Shown here one piece after another: positions 25,683 through 35,930 of a DNA stretch of 64,000 bases. A program made the translations under genes and the position numbers. The stretch comes from Streptomyces sp. 11x1 (GTDB taxonomy: Bacteria > Actinomycetota > Actinomycetes > Streptomycetales > Streptomycetaceae): NCBI RefSeq assembly GCF_032598905.1, contig NZ_CP122458.1:6783001-6847000 (forward strand). The letters run 5' to 3'. The notes beneath the pieces were generated by a model. That model saw only the letters and a list, made by a program, of their open reading frames with translations, was not told the DNA's origin and ran no database searches. Numbering within the stretch: the first letter of the stretch is position 1; each line of letters starts with the position of its first letter.

Positions 25683-26633
25683 ATGGCGTACGACCTGATC
25701 ACCATGGGGCGGATCGGTGTGGATCTCTACCCGTTGCAGACGGGGGTCCCGCTGCCGCAGGTGACGTCCTTCGGCAAGTTCCTCGGCGGATCGGCGACGA
25801 ACGTCGCGGTGGCCGCGTCCCGACTCGGCCGCTCCACCGCCGTCATCACCCGCACCGGCGAGGACCCCTTCGGCGACTACCTGCACCAGGCTCTGCGCGA
25901 CTTCGGGGTGGACGACCGCTGGGTGACCCCGGTCCCGGGCCTCGCGACCCCGGTCACGTTCTGCGAGGTCTTCCCGCCGGACGACTTCCCGCTGTACTTC
26001 TACCGCAGGCCCAAGGCGCCCGATCTGGAGATCGACGCCCATGAGCTGGACCTCGACGCCATCGCCGGGACCCGGATCTTCTGGGTGACCGGCACGGGCC
26101 TGAGCGAGGAGCCCAGCCGTACGGCGACGCTCGCGGCGCTCGCCCACCGGGCCAAGGCCGGCACGACGGTCTTCGACCTCGACTGGCGCCCCATGTTCTG
26201 GAACGACCCGGCCGAGGCCCGCCCGTTCTACGAGGAGGCCCTGCGGCACACGACCGTCGCCGTCGGCAACCTGGACGAGGTCGAGGTCGCCACCGGCGTC
26301 CGCGAACCGCAGGCCGCGGCCCGCGCGCTGCTCGACGCCGGCGTCGAACTGGCGGTCGTCAAACAGGGCCCCAAGGGCGTCCTCGCGTTCAACGCCAAGG
26401 GTGAGTCCGCCGAGGTCCCGCCCCTGCCCGTCGACGTCCTCAACGGCCTCGGCGCCGGTGACGCCTTCGGCGGCTCCCTCTGCCACGGCCTGCTCGAAGG
26501 CTGGGACCTGGAGAAGATCATGCGGCACGCCAACGCGGCCGGGGCGATCGTCGCCTCCCGCCTGGAGTGCTCCTCCGCGATGCCGACCGTCGACGAGATC
26601 GAGACCGCGGTCGCGGCGGGAGCGGTCCTGTGA
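25683..26633 (+). CDS. iolC: 5-dehydro-2-deoxygluconokinase IolC
   Basis: A 316-residue PfkB-family sugar kinase that phosphorylates 2-deoxy-5-keto-gluconate in myo-inositol breakdown. It has the N-terminal sugar-site motif FGKFLGGSATNVAVAASRLG and the C-terminal catalytic motif LNGLGAGDAFGGSLCHGLLE, in which the Asp is the base. The start is ATG 25683 with GAAGGGA upstream. Its stop overlaps the GTG start of the next gene. It is the first gene of the five-gene iol run. Confidence 0.95.
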   Translation: MAYDLITMGRIGVDLYPLQTGVPLPQVTSFGKFLGGSATNVAVAASRLGRSTAVITRTGEDPFGDYLHQALRDFGVDDRWVTPVPGLATPVTFCEVFPPDDFPLYFYRRPKAPDLEIDAHELDLDAIAGTRIFWVTGTGLSEEPSRTATLAALAHRAKAGTTVFDLDWRPMFWNDPAEARPFYEEALRHTTVAVGNLDEVEVATGVREPQAAARALLDAGVELAVVKQGPKGVLAFNAKGESAEVPPLPVDVLNGLGAGDAFGGSLCHGLLEGWDLEKIMRHANAAGAIVASRLECSSAMPTVDEIETAVAAGAVL

Positions 26634-27565
26634 CCCCCACGCAGCCCACGCACCCCATGTCCGACAGCGCGAGCCCCCTCGGCCCCGTCGACGTCTCCGC
26701 CCTCGTCCGCACCCGGGTGCACCACCCCGAGGCGATCGCCGAGGCCGCCGCCCGTCGTACCCGGCGCCCCCTGATCGGTGACTCCGGCCGGCTGATGATC
26801 GTCGCCGCCGACCACCCGGCCCGTGGCGCCCTCTCCGTCGGCGACCGCAAGCTCGCCATGGCGAACCGCGTCGACCTCCTCGAACGGCTGTGCCTGGCGT
26901 TGTCCCGCCCCGGCGTGGACGGCGTCCTCGCGACCGCCGACATCCTGGACGACCTGCTGCTCCTCGGCGCGCTCGACGGCAAGGTCGTCATGGGCTCGAT
27001 GAACCGGGGCGGCCTCGCGGGCGCCAGCTTCGAGCTCGACGACCGCTTCACCGGCCACCGCCCCGAGGACATGGCGCGCCTCGGCTTCGACGCCGGCAAG
27101 CTCCTGCTGCGCGTCGACTACGACGACCCGGGCTCCCTCACCACCCTGGAGTCCACCGCCCGTGCCGTGGACGCCATGGCCGAGCGCCGACTCCCCGTGT
27201 TCGTCGAGCCGTTCATCAGCCGCCGCGACCCGGCCACCGGCAAGGTCAAGAACGACCTGAGCGCCGAGGCGGTCACCAAGTCGATCGCCATAGCCGCCGG
27301 GCTGGGCGGCAGTTCGGCGTACACCTGGCTGAAGGTGCCCGTCACCGACAACCCCGACGACATGGCCCAGGTGATGGAGACCGCGACGCTGCCTGCCGTG
27401 CTGCTCGGCGGAGACGTCGGCGAGGACCAGGAGGGCGCGTACGAGAAGTGGCGCGGCGCGCTGCAACTGCCCACCGTGCAGGGCCTGGTGGTCGGACGCT
27501 CGTTGCTCTACCCGGCGGACGACGACGTGACCGCCGCCGTGGACACCGCCGTAGGACTGCTGTGA
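26630..27565 (+). CDS. Cgl0159-like aldolase of the iol cluster
   Basis: A 311-residue class I aldolase-like TIM barrel of the type found between iolC and iolA/iolB in actinobacteria such as Corynebacterium (Cgl0159). Visible blocks are LMIVAADHPARGALSVGDRK, LATADILDDLLLLGALDGKV, RVDYDDPGS, YTWLKVPVTDNPDDMA (with the likely Schiff-base Lys in WLKVP) and VLLGGDVGED. In this pathway an aldolase must split 2-deoxy-5-keto-gluconate-6-phosphate into dihydroxyacetone phosphate and malonate semialdehyde, and no IolJ homologue is present, so this protein is the best candidate. The GTG at 26630 overlaps the iolC stop (GTGA); an in-frame ATG lies nine codons further. Confidence 0.85.
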   Translation: MTPTQPTHPMSDSASPLGPVDVSALVRTRVHHPEAIAEAAARRTRRPLIGDSGRLMIVAADHPARGALSVGDRKLAMANRVDLLERLCLALSRPGVDGVLATADILDDLLLLGALDGKVVMGSMNRGGLAGASFELDDRFTGHRPEDMARLGFDAGKLLLRVDYDDPGSLTTLESTARAVDAMAERRLPVFVEPFISRRDPATGKVKNDLSAEAVTKSIAIAAGLGGSSAYTWLKVPVTDNPDDMAQVMETATLPAVLLGGDVGEDQEGAYEKWRGALQLPTVQGLVVGRSLLYPADDDVTAAVDTAVGLL

Positions 27566-27572
27566 GGGCCGC

Positions 27573-28421
27573 ATGACACAGAAGACCGAGCTGTACGTAC
27601 CCAAGGGCGCCACCGCGAACGCCCGATACGCCGTGGACATCGACCCGAAGCGGGCCGGATGGACCCACAGCAGCCTCAGGATCGTGGAGTTGGAGCCGGG
27701 CGGCTCGCACACGTTCACGACCGGGGACAGTGAGTGGATCGTGCTGTCCCTGGGCGGCGGTTGTACGGTTCAGGTGTCGGAGGAACCGGGCAATTCAGAC
27801 GGTGGCGGCGTCACGGAGTTTCAGATCCTGGGCAGGGAGAGCGTGTTCGCCGGAGTCTCCGACTTCGTGTACGCGCCCCGCTACGCCCGGGTACAGATCG
27901 CCTCCGGCGCGGGAGGCCGCTTCGCTTTGGCAGGAGCGAAGTGCGAGCGACGACTCCCCGCTCGTTACGGCCCCGCGCCGGAGGTCCCCGTCGAGGACCG
28001 GGGCAGCGGCACCTGCGCCCGCCAGGTGCGCAACTTCGCCTCCGCCGATGCCTTCGAGTGCGACAAGCTGATCACCGTCGAGGTCATCACCCCCGGTGGC
28101 AACTGGTCCTCCTACCCGCCGCACAAGCACGACGAGAACCGGCCGGGGGAGGAGACCGAGCTGGAGGAGATCTACTACTTCGAGATCGACGGCCCGAACG
28201 GCTTCGGCTACCAGCGCGTGTCGCCCTCCCGCGAGGGCGGCTCCGAGGTGCTCGCCGAGGTCCGTTCCGGTGACACGGTGCTGGTCCCCGACGGCTGGCA
28301 CGGCCCGTCCATCGCGCAGCCCGGCCACAGCATGTACTACCTGAACGTGATGGCGGGCCCCGGCCCCGAGCGGAAGTGGCAGATCTGCTTCCACCCCGAC
28401 CACACGGAGGGGTACCGATGA
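27573..28421 (+). CDS. iolB: 5-deoxy-glucuronate isomerase IolB
   Basis: A 282-residue bicupin of the IolB/KduI family, which isomerises 5-deoxy-glucuronate to 2-deoxy-5-keto-gluconate. The metal-binding cupin motif is YPPHKHDENRPGEETELEEI. The second His is in PDGWHGPSIAQPGHSMYYLN. The C-terminus WQICFHPDHTEGYR is typical of IolB. ATG 27573 follows the aldolase gene by 7 bases, and the stop overlaps the iolD start (ATGA). Confidence 0.95.
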   Translation: MTQKTELYVPKGATANARYAVDIDPKRAGWTHSSLRIVELEPGGSHTFTTGDSEWIVLSLGGGCTVQVSEEPGNSDGGGVTEFQILGRESVFAGVSDFVYAPRYARVQIASGAGGRFALAGAKCERRLPARYGPAPEVPVEDRGSGTCARQVRNFASADAFECDKLITVEVITPGGNWSSYPPHKHDENRPGEETELEEIYYFEIDGPNGFGYQRVSPSREGGSEVLAEVRSGDTVLVPDGWHGPSIAQPGHSMYYLNVMAGPGPERKWQICFHPDHTEGYR

Positions 28422-30361
28422 GCCCGACCTCGAACACGACCCCGACCTCGAACACGACCCCGACCTCGAACAGGACCCCGGCCACGACCCGACTCACGGT
28501 CGCCCAGGCGCTGGTCCGCTTCCTCTCCGCCCAGCACACCGAGCGCGACGGCGAGCGGCGGCGGCTGATCGGCGCCACCTGGGGCATCTTCGGCCACGGC
28601 AACGTCGCGGGCCTCGGTCAGGCGCTGGTCGAGTACGCCGACGACATGCCCTACCTCCAGGGCCGCAACGAGCAGTCGATGGTGCACGCGGCCGTCGGCT
28701 ACGCCCGGCAGTCGAACCGGCTCTCCACGCACGCCGTGACGACATCCATCGGCCCCGGCGCGACCAACCTGGTCACCGGCGCCGCCCTCGCCACCATCAA
28801 CCACCTGCCGGTGCTGCTGCTCCCCGGCGACATCTTCGCCACCCGGCCGGCCGACCCGGTCCTCCAGCAGCTCGAAGTGCCGTACGCGGGCGACATCAGC
28901 GTCAACGACACCCTGCGTCCGGTGTCGAGGTACTTCGACCGGATCACCCGCCCCGAGGCGCTGATCCCGGCCGCACTCCAGGCGATGCGCGTCCTCACCG
29001 ACCCGGTGGAGACGGGCGCCGTGACCCTCGCCCTGCCGCAGGACGTGCAGGCGGAGGCGTACGACTGGCCGGAGGAGTTCTTCGCCGAGCGGACCTGGAA
29101 CGTGCGCCGCCCGGCGGCCGACGTCGCCGAACTGGCCGGCGCGCTCGACGCGATCCGCGCGGCCCGCCGCCCGCTGATCGTCGCCGGCGGCGGCGTCCAC
29201 CACGCCCGCGCGGAGGAGGCGCTCGCCGAGCTGGCCGACGCCACCGGCATCCCCGTCGCCTCCACCCAGGCCGGCAAGGGCTCGCTGCGCTTCGACCACC
29301 CGCAGGACGTGGGCGGCATCGGCCACACCGGCACGGCGACCGCCAACGAACTGGCCCGCACCGCCGACCTGGTGATCGGCGTCGGCACCCGCTACACGGA
29401 CTTCACCACGGCCTCGAACACCCTCTTCGCCGCCGACGGTGTCCGCTTCCTCAACCTCAACATCGCGCCCTACGACGGCCACAAGCTCTCCGGCCTGCCG
29501 CTGATCGCGGACGCGCGGTCGGGTCTGGAGGCGCTCGCCGAGGCGCTGGAGGTGCACGGCCACCGGGTCGCGGACGCGTACGCCGCCGAGTACGCGGAGG
29601 ACAAGCAGCGCTGGGAGCACCGCGTCGACGCCTGCTACGAGGCCGACGAACCGGACACCCGGCCCACCCAGGCCCAGGTCCTCGGCCTCCTCGACGAGAT
29701 CGTCGACGAGTCCGACATCCTCATCAACGCGGCCGGTTCCCTCCCCGGTGACCTGCACAAACTGTGGCGGACCCGGTCGCGGGACCAGTACCACCTGGAG
29801 TACGGCTACTCCTGCATGGGGTACGAGATCCCGGCCGCCATCGGTGTCCGGCTGGCCGCCCCGGGGCGCCCGGTGTGGGCGCTGGTCGGCGACGGCACGT
29901 ATCTGATGATGCCGACCGAGATCGTCACGGCGGTCCAGGAGAACGTCCCGATCAAGGTGCTGCTGGTGCAGAACCACGGGTACGCCTCCATCGGGGGCCT
30001 CTCGGAGTCGGTCGGCGGTGAGCGGTTCGGCACCGCCTACCGGCACCGCAACCCCGCCGACGGCACGTTCACGGGCACCCCGCTGCCCGTGGACCTCGCC
30101 GCCAACGCGGCCAGTCTCGGCATGCGCGTCCTGCGCGCCAAGACGGTCCGTGACCTGCGCGCCGCCCTCGCCGAGGCACGGGCGGCCGACACTCCCACTT
30201 GTGTCTACGTGGAGACCGAAACGGCAGACACAGTGTCGGGCCCGCCTCCCGCGCAGGCCTGGTGGGATGTACCTGTGGCCGAGACCGCGACCCGCGCGTC
30301 GGCGGTCAAGGCACGCGAGGAGTACGACCGGCACGTCTCAACCCGACGCCGCCATCTGTAA
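28418..30361 (+). CDS. iolD: Trihydroxycyclohexane-1,2-dione hydrolase IolD
   Basis: A 647-residue thiamine-diphosphate enzyme that opens the ring of the inositol-derived dione. The N-terminal TPP-Pyr domain has LQGRNEQSMVHAAVGYARQ, whose Glu activates the cofactor. The C-terminal TPP-PP domain has LVGDGTYLMMPTEIV and LVQNHGYASIGGLSESVG. The ATG at 28418 overlaps the iolB stop. The first 20 residues (MSPTSNTTPTSNTTPTSNRT) are a low-complexity repeat encoded by three near-identical 18-base units and are not part of the enzyme fold. Homologues usually start close to the segment RLTVAQALVRFLSAQ. Confidence 0.94.
   Translation: MSPTSNTTPTSNTTPTSNRTPATTRLTVAQALVRFLSAQHTERDGERRRLIGATWGIFGHGNVAGLGQALVEYADDMPYLQGRNEQSMVHAAVGYARQSNRLSTHAVTTSIGPGATNLVTGAALATINHLPVLLLPGDIFATRPADPVLQQLEVPYAGDISVNDTLRPVSRYFDRITRPEALIPAALQAMRVLTDPVETGAVTLALPQDVQAEAYDWPEEFFAERTWNVRRPAADVAELAGALDAIRAARRPLIVAGGGVHHARAEEALAELADATGIPVASTQAGKGSLRFDHPQDVGGIGHTGTATANELARTADLVIGVGTRYTDFTTASNTLFAADGVRFLNLNIAPYDGHKLSGLPLIADARSGLEALAEALEVHGHRVADAYAAEYAEDKQRWEHRVDACYEADEPDTRPTQAQVLGLLDEIVDESDILINAAGSLPGDLHKLWRTRSRDQYHLEYGYSCMGYEIPAAIGVRLAAPGRPVWALVGDGTYLMMPTEIVTAVQENVPIKVLLVQNHGYASIGGLSESVGGERFGTAYRHRNPADGTFTGTPLPVDLAANAASLGMRVLRAKTVRDLRAALAEARAADTPTCVYVETETADTVSGPPPAQAWWDVPVAETATRASAVKAREEYDRHVSTRRRHL
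28424..28477 (+). repeat. Three 18-base tandem repeats at the iolD start
   Basis: CCGACCTCGAACACGACC is repeated three times (28424, 28442 and 28460; the last unit has one change), encoding (Pro)-Thr-Ser-Asn-Thr-Thr. The array sits just after the start codon, where slippage would change the N-terminal tail length by six residues without breaking the frame. Confidence 0.9.
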
Positions 30362-30377
30362 GCAAGGAGTTTCTGGA

Positions 30378-31880
<1,503 letters not shown>

Positions 31881-31902
31881 GCCGCACACCGGTCCTTGAA
31901 GA

Positions 31903-31926
31903 GCGAGGGGCGCAGCCCCCGCTTTT
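31903..31926 (+). terminator. Terminator of the iol operon
   Basis: GCGAGGGG-CGCAG-CCCCCGC followed by TTTT forms an intrinsic terminator 23 bases after the iolA stop. Directly after it, about 31927-31985 is another copy of the dispersed element type seen at 24.5 kb (AGGGGCGCGGGGCTGTTGTC ... GACAAGCCCCC). The remaining gap to 32220 is GC-rich with no gene seen. Confidence 0.75.
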
Positions 31927-32220
31927 CAGGGGCGCGGGGCTGTTGTCGACGTGCGGCTCCGCCGCGTGGGCGCGACAAGCCCCCACCGAACCCGCACGTC
32001 CCCACCCACCCCGCGCGGAGCGCGAAAGGGGGTCGAAGGGGCGCAGCTCCTGGGGGAAGGGACGGGTAGGGGCGGCAGGGGGCGACTTATCAGGTTGCTG
32101 TCAGCCAACGACGTACCGCACCCGCTGTATGCCGAATTCCTCCCGTACGACCGTGGGATGCCCCACTCCTCCCCCCTGAGAGGGCCTCGGGGCACCGGCA
32201 GGGCCCCGTACCGTTGACGC

Positions 32221-34878
32221 ATGGATCTTCGACTGACCGGCCCGCGCCTGCGCGGAGCGCTGCGGCGGAGGCCGCGGCGGACCGTCGCGGCCGCGGCCGC
32301 CGTCGTCGTGCTCGCCGGGGCCGGCACCTGGACGGCCACCGCCTCGGACGAAGCGGCGCCGGTGAAACGCACCGACCGGGCCATAGGGACGGCCGAGGGC
32401 GTGCGCATCGACACCTCGTACTTCACCTCCGGCGGTGACGGCCGTCGCCCGGCCGTGCTGCTCGGTCACGGCTTCGGCGGCAGCAAGAACGACGTCCGTG
32501 CACAGGCCGAGGACCTCGCCCGCGACGGCTACGCGGTGCTGACCTGGTCCGCCCGCGGTTTCGGCAGATCGACCGGCAAGATCGGTCTGAACGACCCCCG
32601 GGGCGAGGTCGCCGACGTCTCGAAGCTGATCGACTGGCTCGCGACCCGCCCCGAGGTACAGCTCGACAAGAAGGGCGACCCCCGCCTGGGCATGGCCGGC
32701 GCCTCCTACGGCGGGGCGATCGCGCTGCTGACCGCCGGGTACGACGACCGCGTCGACGCCATCGCGCCCGCGATCACGTACTGGAACCTGGCGGACGCCC
32801 TCTTCCCGAACGGCGTCTTCAAGAAGCTGTGGGCCGGGCTCTTCGTCAACACCGGCGGCGGCTGCGAGAAGTTCGAGACCCAGCTGTGCGAGATGTACCA
32901 GCGGGTCGCCGAGTCCGGTGAGCCCGACGCGGAGGCCGTGAAGCTGCTGGACGCCCGCAGCCCCGAGGCCGTCGGCGACCGCATCAAGGTGCCCACCCTG
33001 CTGAGCCAGGGCCAGACCGACTCCCTCTTCCCGCTCGGCCAGGCCGACGCCGCCGCGAAGGCGATCAAGGCCAACGGCGCGCCCGTGGACGTCGACTGGA
33101 TCGCAGGCGGCCACGACGGCGGCGACATGGAGACGAGCCGGATCCAGGCCCGGACGGAGGCCTGGTTCGACCGCTACCTCAAGGACGACAAGGGTGTCGA
33201 CACCGGCTCCGCGTTCCGCGTCACCCGCACCCTCGGCACCGGCTCCGGCGACGGCGAACCCCGTCTCGCCGGCACCACCGACGACACCTACCCGGGCCTG
33301 GAGGACGACCCCACGAAGATCGCCCTCGCCGGCCGTGAGCAGAGCTTCGAGAACCCGGCCGGTGCCAACCCGCCCGGCATCTCGGCCCTGCCGGGCCTCG
33401 GTGCGGCCGGCGGCCTCGCCCAGCTCTCCTCCCTCGGCGTCGGCATCTCCCTGGACTTCCCCGGCCAGTTCGCCGCGTTCCAGTCGAAGCCCGTCACCGA
33501 CGACCTCCAGATCACCGGTTCGCCCACGGCGACGGTCCATGTGAAGTCGACCAGCGAGGACGCCGTCCTCTTCGCCAAGGTGTACGACGTCGGCCCGGAC
33601 GGCAGGTCCCAGGTCCTCCCGTCCCAGCTGGTCGAGCCGCTGCGCGTCGAGGGCGCCGAGTCCGGCAAGGACGTGACGCTCACCCTCCCCGCCGTCGACC
33701 ACGAACTCGACGACGGTCACAGCCTCCGCCTGGTCCTCGCCTCCACCGACCTCGGCTACGCCTCCCCGACCACGCCGGCGACGTACACCGTCTCCCTCAA
33801 GAGCGACCTGGCGGTGCCCACGCCGCTCGGCCGGGCCGACCGCGGCGACGTGCTGCCCGCCTGGGTCTGGTACCTGCCGATCGCCGGCGCCGTGATCGCG
33901 GCGATCCTGCTGGTCACCGGCCGACGCCGGATCGTCACCCCGGCCCCCGACCCGGTGCTCGCCGAGGTCCCCCTCCAGATCACCGACCTGAGCAAGAAGT
34001 ACAAGAACGGCGACCGCTACAGCGTCCGCGACCTCTCCTTCCGCGTGGAGAAGGGCCAGGTTCTCGGTCTGCTCGGACCGAACGGCGCGGGCAAGACGAC
34101 GACTCTGCGCATGCTGATGGGCCTCATCCAGCCGGACGGCGGCCAGATCCGGGTCTTCGGCCACGCGATCGTGCCGGGCGCCCCGGTCCTCTCCCGGGTC
34201 GGCGCCTTCGTCGAGGGCGCGGGCTTCCTCCCGCACCTGTCCGGCCGCGAGAACCTGGAGCTGTACTGGGCCGCCACCGGCCGCCCCGCCGAGGACGCGC
34301 ACCTCGACGAGGCCCTGGAGATCGCCGGCCTCGGCGACGCGCTGGCCCGCGCGGTCCGCACCTACTCCCAGGGCATGCGCCAGCGCCTGGCCATCGCCCA
34401 GGCCATGCTGGGCCTGCCCGACCTGCTGATCCTCGACGAGCCGACGAACGGCCTCGACCCGCCACAGATCCGCGAGATGCGCGAGGTCATGATCCGGTAC
34501 GCGGCCGCCGGCCGCACGGTCATCGTCTCCAGCCACCTGCTGGCGGAGGTCGAGCAGACCTGTACGCATCTGGTCGTCATGGACCACGGACAGCTCGTCC
34601 AGGCGGGCCCCGTGAGCGAGATCGTCGGCTCCGGCGACACGCTGCTGGTCGGCACGGACGAGCCCGTGGACGAGCCGGTCGTCGAGAAGATCGCCGCCCT
34701 GCCGGGCGTCGACTCGGCCGTCCGCACCGACGACGGCCTGGTGGTCCGCCTCGACGCCGACGGCAGTGCCCAGCGCCTGGTCGCCGAACTCGTACGGCTG
34801 GAGGTCCCCGTGTCGTCGGTCGGCCCCCACCGCCGCCTTGAAGACGCCTTCCTCACCCTGATCGGAGAGCACGCATGA
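32221..34878 (+). CDS. Fusion of extracellular S15-type hydrolase and ABC-transporter ATPase
   Basis: An 885-residue two-enzyme chain. Residues about 20-43 are a membrane anchor. Residues 55-330 form an alpha/beta hydrolase of the X-Pro dipeptidyl-peptidase/CocE type: oxyanion region LLGHGFGGSKND, nucleophile GMAGASYGGAIALLTAG, Asp in SQGQTDSLFP and His in AGGHDGGD. Residues 400-530 look like its C-terminal jelly-roll. A helix at about 545-562 (WYLPIAGAVIAAILLV) crosses back to the cytoplasm. Residues 580-885 are a complete ABC ATPase: Walker A LLGPNGAGKTTTLR, signature YSQGMRQRLAIAQAM, Walker B LLILDEPTNGLDPPQ and H-loop VIVSSHLLAEV. The permease gene follows with an ATGA overlap. The topology (in-out-in) is self-consistent. 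Confidence 0.92.
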   Translation: MDLRLTGPRLRGALRRRPRRTVAAAAAVVVLAGAGTWTATASDEAAPVKRTDRAIGTAEGVRIDTSYFTSGGDGRRPAVLLGHGFGGSKNDVRAQAEDLARDGYAVLTWSARGFGRSTGKIGLNDPRGEVADVSKLIDWLATRPEVQLDKKGDPRLGMAGASYGGAIALLTAGYDDRVDAIAPAITYWNLADALFPNGVFKKLWAGLFVNTGGGCEKFETQLCEMYQRVAESGEPDAEAVKLLDARSPEAVGDRIKVPTLLSQGQTDSLFPLGQADAAAKAIKANGAPVDVDWIAGGHDGGDMETSRIQARTEAWFDRYLKDDKGVDTGSAFRVTRTLGTGSGDGEPRLAGTTDDTYPGLEDDPTKIALAGREQSFENPAGANPPGISALPGLGAAGGLAQLSSLGVGISLDFPGQFAAFQSKPVTDDLQITGSPTATVHVKSTSEDAVLFAKVYDVGPDGRSQVLPSQLVEPLRVEGAESGKDVTLTLPAVDHELDDGHSLRLVLASTDLGYASPTTPATYTVSLKSDLAVPTPLGRADRGDVLPAWVWYLPIAGAVIAAILLVTGRRRIVTPAPDPVLAEVPLQITDLSKKYKNGDRYSVRDLSFRVEKGQVLGLLGPNGAGKTTTLRMLMGLIQPDGGQIRVFGHAIVPGAPVLSRVGAFVEGAGFLPHLSGRENLELYWAATGRPAEDAHLDEALEIAGLGDALARAVRTYSQGMRQRLAIAQAMLGLPDLLILDEPTNGLDPPQIREMREVMIRYAAAGRTVIVSSHLLAEVEQTCTHLVVMDHGQLVQAGPVSEIVGSGDTLLVGTDEPVDEPVVEKIAALPGVDSAVRTDDGLVVRLDADGSAQRLVAELVRLEVPVSSVGPHRRLEDAFLTLIGEHA

Positions 34879-35771
34879 GCACGCTGACCGAGCGTGCCGA
34901 GCACGCAGAACCCGGGACCACGCGGCCCGTCGAGGTCGCCGACGGCTACCGCGCCGGCCGCACCCTCCCCCTGAGGGTCGAGCTGGTCCGCCAGCTGAAG
35001 CGCCGCCGCACGATGGTCATGTTCGGCATCCTGTTCGCCCTGCCGCTGGTGCTGCTGATCGCCTTCCAGGTCGGCGGCACACCGGGCGAGGGCAACACCC
35101 GGGTCAACCTGATGGACACGGCGACGGCGTCCGGCGCGAACTTCGCCGCGGTGAACCTCTTCGCCGCGGCGGGCTTCCTCCTGGTCATCCCCATCGCGCT
35201 GTTCTGCGGCGACACGGTCGCCTCGGAGGCCAGCTGGTCCTCCCTGCGCTATCTCCTCGCCGCGCCCGTGCCCCGCGCCCGGCTGCTGTGGTCCAAGCTC
35301 GTCGTCGGCCTCACCCTCAGCCTCGCCGCGCTGGTGCTGCTGCCGGTCGTCGCCCTCGCCGTCGGCACGGCCGCCTACGGCTGGGGCCCGCTGGAGCTGC
35401 CCACCGGCGGCGAACTCGCCGCCGGTGCCGCCGCGCAGGCCCTGGTGATCACCGTGGCGTACATCTTCGTGTCCCAACTGGTCACCGCCGGCATGGCGTT
35501 CTGGCTGTCCACGAGGACCGACGCGCCGCTCGGCGCGGTCGGCGGCGCCGTCGGCCTCACCATCGTCGGCAGCGTCCTCGACGAGGTGACCGCCCTCGGC
35601 GACTGGCGCCACTTCCTGCCCACGCACTGGCAGTACGCCTGGCTGGACGTCGTCCGCCCGCAGCCCGAGTACACCGACATGATCCAGGGCGTCTCGATTT
35701 CCATAACGTACGCCCTCATCCTGTTCGCCCTGGCCTTCCGGGGTTTCGGCCGCAAGGACGTCGTCTCCTAG
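34875..35771 (+). CDS. ABC-2 type permease
   Basis: A 298-residue membrane subunit with about six hydrophobic segments, including MVMFGILFALPLVLLIAFQV, AAGFLLVIPIALFCGD and ISITYALILFALAFRG. The short cytoplasmic segment ASEASWSSLRYLLAAPVPRA is typical of ABC-2 permeases that pair with CcmA/NatA-type ATPases. It starts within the stop of the hydrolase-ATPase fusion gene, so the two proteins should assemble as one exporter. The substrate is unknown; the fused hydrolase hints at a peptide or ester. Confidence 0.92.
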   Translation: MSTLTERAEHAEPGTTRPVEVADGYRAGRTLPLRVELVRQLKRRRTMVMFGILFALPLVLLIAFQVGGTPGEGNTRVNLMDTATASGANFAAVNLFAAAGFLLVIPIALFCGDTVASEASWSSLRYLLAAPVPRARLLWSKLVVGLTLSLAALVLLPVVALAVGTAAYGWGPLELPTGGELAAGAAAQALVITVAYIFVSQLVTAGMAFWLSTRTDAPLGAVGGAVGLTIVGSVLDEVTALGDWRHFLPTHWQYAWLDVVRPQPEYTDMIQGVSISITYALILFALAFRGFGRKDVVS

Positions 35772-35930
35772 GTCAACGGAAGATCACCCACCGGTCTCGA
35801 CGGGCCCCCGCCGTGGCCGCTTCGAGACGCATCCGCAACTCCCCGTAGCGCACATCCGGGCCCCCCGCGCCGTCACAGTCACAACAGTCGCCCACGGAAA
35901 GGCGACGGATGACGTGGCTAGGGGGCCCGG

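Noticed and set aside
28376..28417. Longer start for iolD inside iolB
   Set aside because: The ATG at 28418 overlaps the iolB stop in the usual coupled way, and the added residues have no counterpart in the family.
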